Origin: Bacteroidota bacterium
GTDB taxonomy: Bacteria; Bacteroidota; Bacteroidia; Bacteroidales; PUMT01
DNA length: 11,573 nucleotides
NCBI GenBank assembly: GCA_003567115.1
Contig: PXAP01000178.1
Span: 1-11,573 of the forward strand
Direction of reading: 5' to 3'
The notes beneath the pieces are model-generated. The model did not search any database and had not been told where the DNA came from. It saw only the letters and a program-made list of their open reading frames with translations. Within the stretch, counting starts at the first letter, position 1, and each line of letters begins with the position of its first letter. The position numbers and the translations under genes are program-made. Positions 6,470-11,573 of this stretch are shown here, piece after piece.

Positions 6470-6558
6470 TAAGGAAAATGAGTTATTTGTTATGGTAATA
6501 ATATTTCTCATAAATAATAATATAGTGTAATTTTTGATAAAAGTATTTTTAATTTTTT

Positions 6559-8766
6559 ATGTATATAGATATTAATATTAAGTCCCGGATATCCTTGATG
6601 GAAAGCTTGAAAACCCATTTCGGATTTTCAAGCTTTAAAGGTAATCAGGAAGATATTATCCGCAACGTGATGGACGGTGATGATACTTTTGTGCTGATGC
6701 CAACCGGAGGAGGCAAGTCTCTCTGCTATCAGTTACCTGCAATTCTTTTCGAGGGCACAGCAATAATCATATCACCCCTGATTGCCCTGATGAAGAACCA
6801 GGTTGATGCCATCAGGACATTCAGTTCTGAGGAAGGGGTAGCACATTTTATGAATTCTTCCCTTACCAAGGCGGCTATTATGAAAGTTAAGCAGGATCTC
6901 CTTTCGGGCAAGACAAAGATGCTTTATGTAGCCCCCGAATCACTTACCAAACCCGAGAACGTGAAGTTCCTGAAACAGGTTAAGGTCTCTTTTTATGCTA
7001 TTGACGAAGCACATTGTATCTCTGAATGGGGGCATGATTTCCGTCCAGAGTACCGGAGAATCAGACCAATTATTAACGAGGTTGGAGAGGCACCTATAAT
7101 TGCTCTTACAGCCACTGCAACACCAAAGGTGCAGCATGATATTCAAAAAAATCTTGGAATGCTGGAGGCAAATGTTTTTAAATCCTCCTTTAACAGGCCC
7201 AATCTGTATTACGAGATAAGACCCAAGGTTAATGCAACAAAGGAAATAATTAAATTCATAAAAAATAATTCCGGAAAATCGGGTATTGTTTATTGTCTTA
7301 GCCGGAAGAAAGTTGAAGAGCTTGCTGAAACACTGAAAATAAATGGCATCAAGGCCCTGCCTTATCATGCCGGAATGGATTCTGCCACCAGGTCTGCCAA
7401 CCAGGATAGTTTCCTTATGGAAGAAGTTGATGTGATAGTTGCCACCATAGCTTTCGGTATGGGCATCGATAAGCCCGATGTACGCTTTGTTATTCATTAT
7501 GATATACCCAAGAGCCTTGAGGGTTATTACCAGGAAACAGGAAGAGCCGGAAGGGACGGGGGAGAAGGGAAATGTGTTACCTTTTATTGTTACAAGGATA
7601 TTCAAAAGCTGGAAAAATTCATGCAGAACAAGCATATTGCCGAACAGGAAATAGGTAAGCAACTTCTGCTTGAAACGGTTTCTTATGCAGAATCTGCTGT
7701 TTGCAGAAGGAAGCTGCTTCTGCATTATTTCGGAGAAGAGTATAATGAAGATAACTGCGAGAGCTGTGACAACTGCATTCATCCCAAAACCAGGTTTGAA
7801 GGGAAAGATGATATATTGCTGGTTCTTGAAGCTATTCTGGCGGTTAAGGAAAAATTCAAAGCTGAGCATATTACCGATATAATTACAGGTAAGTCCACCC
7901 AGTCGGTGATGACCTACAAGCATAATGAACTTTCCATTTTCGGCCGGGGCATTGAGAAATCCGGAAAATACTGGCTGGCTGTCATACGTCAGGCCATGAT
8001 TAACAAATTGATGGTAAAGGAAATTGAAAATTACGGAATTCTCCGTCTGAGTCCACAAGGCCGTGAATTTATTGAGAGTCCCTGGTCATTTATGCTTGTG
8101 AAGGAACAGGAATACAGTTATGATGATCAGGAAAATACAAATGGTTCAGCCGGAGGAGGAACCAGCACTGTAGACATTGAATTGCTGCATATACTGAAAG
8201 ATCTCAGAAAGAAAGTATCGAAAAAACACAATCTTCCGCCTTTTGTCATTTTCCAGGACCCATCCCTTGAGGATATGGCACTTCAATATCCTGTTACTCT
8301 CGATGAAATGCAAAATATTTCCGGCGTGGGCACGGGAAAGGCGAAACGCTATGGTAAAGAATTTGTTGAGCTGATCAAAGCATATGTAGAGGAAAAAGAG
8401 ATAGTCCGGCCGCAGGATATGATCGTTAAATCTGTAGTCAATAAATCGGGAGGCAAGGTTTCAATAATTAAGGCCATTGACAGAAAAATGAGCCTTGATG
8501 ACATTGCTGCCTCAAAGGGTATGGATATGCATGAGTTATTATCGGAGATAGAGGCTATTATAAACTCCGGGACTAAACTCTCTATCGACTATTATATTGA
8601 CGGAATGATTGATAAAGACAGACAGATGGAAGTATTCGACTATTTCCGGCAGGATGCAGAAACAGAATCAATAGAAGAGGCACTTAAAGAGCTTGGCGAA
8701 GATGATTATTCGGAAGAGGATATCCGCCTTATGAGGATAAAATTTATTTCTGAACTGGGTAACTGA
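6559..8766 (+). CDS. recQ: ATP-dependent DNA helicase RecQ (long Bacteroidota form)
   Basis: RecQ is a 3'-5' DNA helicase acting in recombination and replication-fork repair. The 735-residue protein shows motif 0 (FKGNQEDIIR, 26-35), Walker A TGGGKS (49-54), DEAH at 149-152 within the RecQ-typical AIDEAHCISEWGHDFRPEY, TATAT (184-188), and motif VI QETGRAGRDG (325-334). The RecQ-C-terminal zinc site is Cys382, Cys400, Cys403 and Cys406, followed by a winged helix (~415-515). A low-complexity linker (SAGGGTS, 530-536) leads to an HRDC domain (~537-612) with SGVGTGKAKRYG. Residues ~613-735 form an extra C-terminal part with a helix-turn-helix look (MSLDDIAASKGMDMHEL, 644-660), usual for this lineage and absent from E. 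coli RecQ (~610 residues). The ATG at 6559 was chosen; Met14 (6598) is possible. It is divergent from kdsD across 550 bp and stands alone. Confidence 0.96.
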   Translation: MYIDINIKSRISLMESLKTHFGFSSFKGNQEDIIRNVMDGDDTFVLMPTGGGKSLCYQLPAILFEGTAIIISPLIALMKNQVDAIRTFSSEEGVAHFMNSSLTKAAIMKVKQDLLSGKTKMLYVAPESLTKPENVKFLKQVKVSFYAIDEAHCISEWGHDFRPEYRRIRPIINEVGEAPIIALTATATPKVQHDIQKNLGMLEANVFKSSFNRPNLYYEIRPKVNATKEIIKFIKNNSGKSGIVYCLSRKKVEELAETLKINGIKALPYHAGMDSATRSANQDSFLMEEVDVIVATIAFGMGIDKPDVRFVIHYDIPKSLEGYYQETGRAGRDGGEGKCVTFYCYKDIQKLEKFMQNKHIAEQEIGKQLLLETVSYAESAVCRRKLLLHYFGEEYNEDNCESCDNCIHPKTRFEGKDDILLVLEAILAVKEKFKAEHITDIITGKSTQSVMTYKHNELSIFGRGIEKSGKYWLAVIRQAMINKLMVKEIENYGILRLSPQGREFIESPWSFMLVKEQEYSYDDQENTNGSAGGGTSTVDIELLHILKDLRKKVSKKHNLPPFVIFQDPSLEDMALQYPVTLDEMQNISGVGTGKAKRYGKEFVELIKAYVEEKEIVRPQDMIVKSVVNKSGGKVSIIKAIDRKMSLDDIAASKGMDMHELLSEIEAIINSGTKLSIDYYIDGMIDKDRQMEVFDYFRQDAETESIEEALKELGEDDYSEEDIRLMRIKFISELGN

Positions 8767-8784
8767 CAACTATGCTTTATTAAT

Positions 8785-8802
8785 CCGGAACTGTCATTCC
8801 GG
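8785..8802 (+). terminator. Hairpin after the recQ stop
   Basis: CCGGAA-ctgtca-TTCCGG is a perfect 6-bp stem 19 nt after the recQ stop codon, followed by GTATTTAATATAACTTTT. The position fits a recQ 3' end, but there is no uninterrupted T run, so it may be a weak terminator or an RNA-stabilising hairpin. Confidence 0.4.
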
Positions 8803-9167
8803 GTATTTAATATAACTTTTATCCATTAAGTAAAAAAATATTTTTCTAACCTGTTTAATTCATACAGGGCTTCACAAAACTCGTAACTAACTATATATCA
8901 GTATTATTTAAAGCTGAAAAAATGTATATTTTCTGACTTTTGCAACAACCTGAGATTAAGCAATGTACAATGGTGTTTTGCAATAAATTGGGGATAAAAA
9001 TTTTTAGTTGCAAAGATACCATGCCTCTTACTTTCATCAAGATTCAAATATTTATGAATTAATGAAGATAAAGACCATTATTAGATACGATCTATAAATC
9101 AAACTATTAAGTTTTATTGACTGATATGGAATAAATATAATTGACGGGTTATCAGCCCTGTGATCTG
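8803..9167. other. Non-coding spacer recQ/ABC transporter, with possible small RNA
   Basis: This ~365-bp AT-rich stretch has no plausible protein-coding frame. It contains CCTGT-N9-ACAGG at 8850-8868, which on the minus strand is followed by a T-rich tail (TTAGAAAAATATTTTTTT). It also holds an imperfect hairpin near 9031-9067, where ATTCA and TGAAT pair inside TTCAT/ATGAA, and the minus-strand promoter motif at 9011-9040. Together these outline a possible minus-strand RNA of roughly 170-180 nt (about 9004 to 8830). I recognise no RNA family. Confidence 0.3.
9011..9040 (-). promoter_or_regulatory. Orphan canonical promoter motif on the minus strand
   Basis: On the minus strand 9018-9011 reads TATCTTTG and TTG sits at 9040-9038, exactly 19 nt upstream, the best promoter match in the window by spacing and sequence. 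It points toward the 3' end of recQ with no gene between on that strand. The -7 octamer is the same as that before tRNA-Leu. Confidence 0.5.
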
Positions 9168-9193
9168 AAGCGGATTAATTTATCCGCTTTTTT
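9168..9193 (+). terminator. Strong intrinsic terminator, plus strand
   Basis: AAGCGGAT (9168-9175), a 6-nt loop, ATCCGCTT (9182-9189) form a perfect 8-bp stem that runs directly into six T (9188-9193). It lies ~400 nt past the recQ stop and ~77 nt before the ABC ATPase start. It either ends a long recQ 3' UTR or closes a small plus-strand RNA in this spacer. Confidence 0.75.
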
Positions 9194-9198
9194 ACATT

Positions 9199-9230
9199 TT
9201 TCCCCCGAATCAGAAATTTTCGTACTTTCG
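9199..9230 (+). promoter_or_regulatory. Candidate promoter of the ABC transporter pair
   Basis: TACTTTCG at 9223-9230 is one base off TAnnTTTG, with a TTT tract (9199-9201) 21 nt upstream. Transcription from about 9236 would give a ~35-nt leader. It lies just after the strong terminator, which fits a new transcription unit. Confidence 0.4.
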
Positions 9231-9270
9231 GGATGCATTTTTATGATGATCCAAAATATTTAAGCCCTTT

Positions 9271-10161
9271 ATGGAAAAAATTCTCAATATCCATGAACTT
9301 AAAAAGCATTATGGCAGGATAAAAGCTGTGCACAATATTAACATTGATGTGGAGAGAGGTCAGGTGTTTGGTATACTGGGGCCTAACGGTAGCGGCAAGA
9401 CCACGCTCCTTTCCATTATCATGGGAATTATCCGGCCACAGGCAGGAACTTATTCATGGTTCGGAAACCGGGGGGAGGATTCAGGGTGGAAAAAAAGGAT
9501 AGGCAGCCTGATCGAAACACCCAATTTTTATCCCTTCATCAACCTGAAGGATAACCTGAGAATAGTTGCACAGATTAAGGAGGTCTGCGCTGCTGATATT
9601 GACAGAGTATTGAAAATTACAGGTTTGTATGAAAGGCGGCGGTATTCATACCGGACATTATCGCTGGGAATGAAGCAGCGTCTGGCAATAGCTTCAGTGC
9701 TGCTGGGAGATCCGGAGGTAATGTTACTTGATGAACCTACTAATGGACTTGATCCTGAAGGTATTGCCGAAGTAAGGACAATTATCCAGGATGAAGCAGG
9801 CAAGGGTAAAACTATTATTCTTGCCAGCCACATTCTTGCCGAAGTTGAAAAGGTATGTACTCATGTTGCCGTACTCAAGAATGGTGAACTTTTGTCCAAA
9901 GGCAGGGTGGGCGAGCTTTTGGGAGCCGACCGGGTTTTTCTGATCTCTGCGCCGGATGCAGGCCGGCTGGAAGAGCTTCTTACAAGAGCAGGGATGGCAA
10001 AATCGATCGAACGCAAAGGAGAGGAGCTCATTATTACATGCCCTGACTCAATATTGGCTTCAGAGCTGAATAAATTTGCCTTTGAACATGATATCGTTCT
10101 TTCAAAGCTCCTGCCTGTCAAAAAAAGTCTTGAATCACAATTCCTTGAACTTGTCAAATAA
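9271..10161 (+). CDS. ABC transporter ATP-binding protein (BcrA/CcmA-like, ABC-2 partner)
   Basis: This is the cytoplasmic ATPase of an ABC-2 type exporter. The 296-residue protein has Walker A GPNGSGKTT (37-45), signature LSLGMKQRL (130-138), Walker B VMLLDEPTNGLDP (150-162) and switch His187 in LASHIL. The Q-loop region reads SLIETPNFYPFINLKDNL (79-96), with Glu-Thr-Pro in place of the usual Gln, as in the bacitracin-resistance BcrA-type subgroup. A ~90-residue C-terminal tail (~208-296) ends KKSLESQFLELV, typical of this class. The permease gene follows after 39 bp and is surely the partner. The substrate cannot be told from sequence; antibiotic, lipid or peptide export are all used by relatives. 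A strong terminator and a promoter-like motif precede the gene. Confidence 0.9.
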   Translation: MEKILNIHELKKHYGRIKAVHNINIDVERGQVFGILGPNGSGKTTLLSIIMGIIRPQAGTYSWFGNRGEDSGWKKRIGSLIETPNFYPFINLKDNLRIVAQIKEVCAADIDRVLKITGLYERRRYSYRTLSLGMKQRLAIASVLLGDPEVMLLDEPTNGLDPEGIAEVRTIIQDEAGKGKTIILASHILAEVEKVCTHVAVLKNGELLSKGRVGELLGADRVFLISAPDAGRLEELLTRAGMAKSIERKGEELIITCPDSILASELNKFAFEHDIVLSKLLPVKKSLESQFLELVK

Positions 10162-10200
10162 ATTTGTATTTACCCTTTTCCGGTAAAAATATATGATAAA

Positions 10201-11028
10201 ATGAGGAAACTATTGAATATCGAACTCATCAAACTGCTCAGATATACTTCTTTTAAAGTGGTTTTGGGCCTGCATTTTGCTCTTTTTTTACTTGTTGTTT
10301 TCGTTTCATCGCAAATTAATATAACGGTTCCCGGCTTTGACACTGCGAATCTTTTCAGGTTTCCTCATGTGTGGAGTTATTTTACCTGGATTGCAAGCTG
10401 GTTTAATCTTTTACTTGCCATTCTGGTCATAATGATTACCGGCAATGAATTCTCCTATAGTACTTTCCGGAAGCATGTGATCGACGGGCTTTCAAGGGGG
10501 GATCTGCTGAAGGGTAAATTGCTGGTTGCAGTTATGATTGCCCTGTATGGTTTTGTGCTTGTATTTCTGAGTGGAATGGTTTATGGTTCTGTTTATACAT
10601 CGGGAACCGGGATAAGCACAATTTTCGGAGGCATTGAGAGAATTTTTATATATTTTCTGCAGGCATTGGCTTATATGGTTATCGGTCTGCTGCTTGTGGT
10701 CATGCTTCGCAGCACTGCCCTGTCAATTATCCTGTTTGTGCTGCTTCGATTTCCAATTGAACCGATAATCAGAAGTTTCTTTCCTCAATCTTTCCGGGCC
10801 TTTTTCCCTATGAAAGCTGTCGGCTCGCTCACTCCTGTGCCTGAGTTTTTAAGTATTTCATCAGAAAACGGATTTGAGACTCCAAACGGGGCAGATACTT
10901 TGTCCCTTTCTGAAATTGGGATCCTGTCACCGGGATTGCCCTTTCCCCTGCAGATATCGATAGTCCTGGCATATATAATGCTTTTCGCCGGCCTTGCACT
11001 GGTTATTCTGAAGAAACGGGATCTTTAG
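10201..11028 (+). CDS. ABC-2 type transporter permease subunit
   Basis: This is the membrane half of the ABC exporter encoded with the preceding ATPase. The 275-residue protein has six likely membrane segments, at about 17-37, 61-80, 107-130, 147-168, 170-186 and 250-270. A cytoplasmic N-terminus (MRKLLNIELIKLLRY) carries the amphipathic stretch common to ABC-2 permeases. The motif GNEFSYSTFRKHVIDGLSRGDLLKGK (81-106) between segments 2 and 3 is the family hallmark and likely contacts the ATPase. A larger outer loop (~190-248) precedes the last segment, and the C-terminus ends KKRDL. The start ATG lies 39 bp after the ATPase stop, consistent with one operon. Downstream, ACCGG/CCGGT at 11041-11060 could form a hairpin but has no T run. 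Specific substrate unknown. Confidence 0.88.
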   Translation: MRKLLNIELIKLLRYTSFKVVLGLHFALFLLVVFVSSQINITVPGFDTANLFRFPHVWSYFTWIASWFNLLLAILVIMITGNEFSYSTFRKHVIDGLSRGDLLKGKLLVAVMIALYGFVLVFLSGMVYGSVYTSGTGISTIFGGIERIFIYFLQALAYMVIGLLLVVMLRSTALSIILFVLLRFPIEPIIRSFFPQSFRAFFPMKAVGSLTPVPEFLSISSENGFETPNGADTLSLSEIGILSPGLPFPLQISIVLAYIMLFAGLALVILKKRDL

Positions 11029-11098
11029 AAGTATCACAAAACCGGGCGACCCTGACCGGTGCCTTATTACCCGGGCCATTATCCTTTTGCCAAAATAC

Positions 11099-11129
11099 TT
11101 GGTATAAAATGCCTGTTTACATAAATTTG
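11099..11129 (+). promoter_or_regulatory. Putative promoter of the symporter gene
   Basis: TAAATTTG at 11122-11129 matches TAnnTTTG perfectly, and TTG (11099-11101) lies 20 nt upstream. The predicted start near 11136 leaves a ~110-nt leader before the ATG at 11246. This gives the symporter fragment its own promoter, separate from the ABC pair. Confidence 0.5.
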
Positions 11130-11245
11130 CCCGTCCGGTAGTTACTGTCAAACTTTTTTAAATCTGAAATATACAATTACAAACCCCGGGGATATACTGA
11201 TACAGGCTGCAAGTAAGCCTGGATCAGTTAAAAATATTTTCTTTT

Positions 11246-11440
11246 ATGCACTGGATTGACCTGCTTGTTTTTGTTCTTTATATGTTTCTGGTACTGGGAA
11301 TCGGGTTCTATTTTCTGCGCAGAAACAAGGATGCTGATGATTATTATGTGGGAAGCAGAAAGATGGGTAGTGTACATGTCGGTCTGTCAGTTGTTGCCAC
11401 CGATGTGGGAGGTGGTTTTTCCATAGGCCCAGGCGATTGA
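11246..11440 (+). pseudogene. Sodium:solute symporter (SSS family), N-terminal fragment only
   Basis: The frame opens MHWIDLLVFVLYMFLVLGIG, one membrane segment (~4-23). It continues with RRNKDADDYYVGSRKMGS and VGLSVVATDVGGGFSIG (45-61), the start of the second segment. The DYYVGSRKM and ATDVGGGFSIG strings are characteristic of the SSS family of Na+-coupled transporters for sugars, amino acids or vitamins. Family members have about 450-600 residues; here the match ends at Gly61 (codon 11426-11428), and PGD plus a stop follow. The next bases do not continue the symporter in any frame but encode another protein on the opposite strand. The fragment has an intact start and a good promoter motif upstream, so the break looks secondary or artefactual. 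Confidence 0.8.
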
Positions 11441-11573
11441 AAATCCAGGAAGCCCTGGTAACGTTTTAATAGCTTAGTGTTGATCTCTTCAGGGCTTTCG
11501 GCAAGCAGTTTCAAACCGCTTTCGGTTATGACGATATATCCTCTTCTGGGTGTTTCTAGCAGGCCGGCCTTGA
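11344..11573 (-). pseudogene. Mrr-type restriction system protein, N-terminal-domain fragment
   Basis: Reading the minus strand inward from the right edge (codons from 11571), the frame begins KAGLLETPRRGYIVITESGL. It continues through KLLAESPEEINTKLLKRY to GFLDFQ (codon ending at 11437). This matches the winged-helix Mrr_N domain of modification-dependent restriction endonucleases, in which a KAGLLE..RRG...IT..G motif is followed by ENP..I..K.L. Upstream codons lie outside the window. After FLDFQ the frame reads antisense of the symporter gene and stops at 11344-11346, so the linker and nuclease domain are missing. The true Mrr-like part is thus only about 11437-11573. Identification rests on recall of the domain pattern. 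Confidence 0.65.

Noticed and set aside
6528..6536. TAATTTTTG near the recQ start as a -7 promoter element
   Set aside because: It has one base too many for TAnnTTTG, lies only ~22 bp before the ATG and has no -33 match at the right spacing.
6940..8058. 372-codon minus-strand frame inside recQ
   Set aside because: It is antisense to the conserved RecQ helicase, RQC and zinc region, and its translation has no recognisable domain.

Overview
The window looks like a chromosomal core segment of a Bacteroidota genome, probably class Bacteroidia. Support comes from the gene content and order (clpX-clpP-tig, then lptB-tatC-kdsD next to a divergent recQ). The trigger factor and the long RecQ with a C-terminal extension are of Bacteroidota type. 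Start codons lack strong Shine-Dalgarno sequences, and several upstream regions carry TAnnTTTG-type -7 elements, some with a T-rich or TTG -33 element about 19-21 nt upstream. No intact mobile element, CRISPR array or defence operon is visible.

Layout. Positions 1-6008 are read on the minus strand: the N-terminal part of clpX (cut by the window edge), clpP, trigger factor (tig), tRNA-Leu(UAG), the LPS-export ATPase gene lptB, the Tat translocase gene tatC, and the arabinose-5-phosphate isomerase gene kdsD/kpsF. From 6559 on, genes are on the plus strand: recQ, an ABC ATPase plus ABC-2 permease pair, and the first ~61 codons of a sodium:solute symporter. The symporter frame breaks off near 11428. 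The last ~135 bp instead encode, on the minus strand, a fragment of an Mrr-type restriction protein N-terminal domain. This is either a real rearrangement or an assembly join.

How the genes work together. ClpX and ClpP form the ATP-dependent unfoldase-protease, and trigger factor is the ribosome-bound chaperone, so the left end is a protein quality-control block. KdsD makes the Kdo precursor arabinose 5-phosphate and LptB powers LPS export, so they share an envelope theme; TatC, between them, exports folded proteins. RecQ is a stand-alone DNA-repair helicase gene. The ABC pair is a two-gene exporter of unknown substrate.

The non-coding DNA is the least ordinary part. The 550-bp kdsD/recQ divergent spacer carries an in-register 62-bp tandem array, a canonical promoter-like motif pointing into it, and a terminator-like hairpin that closes no known gene. 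The tRNA-Leu/tig spacer has a perfect 12-bp inverted repeat around a 52-nt loop. The tig/clpP spacer carries a row of small hairpins resembling an interspersed repeat. The 504-bp recQ/ABC spacer has an orphan minus-strand promoter motif and a strong plus-strand terminator. I did not find a clear new multi-gene system; the best leads are these non-coding structures and the symporter/Mrr junction.
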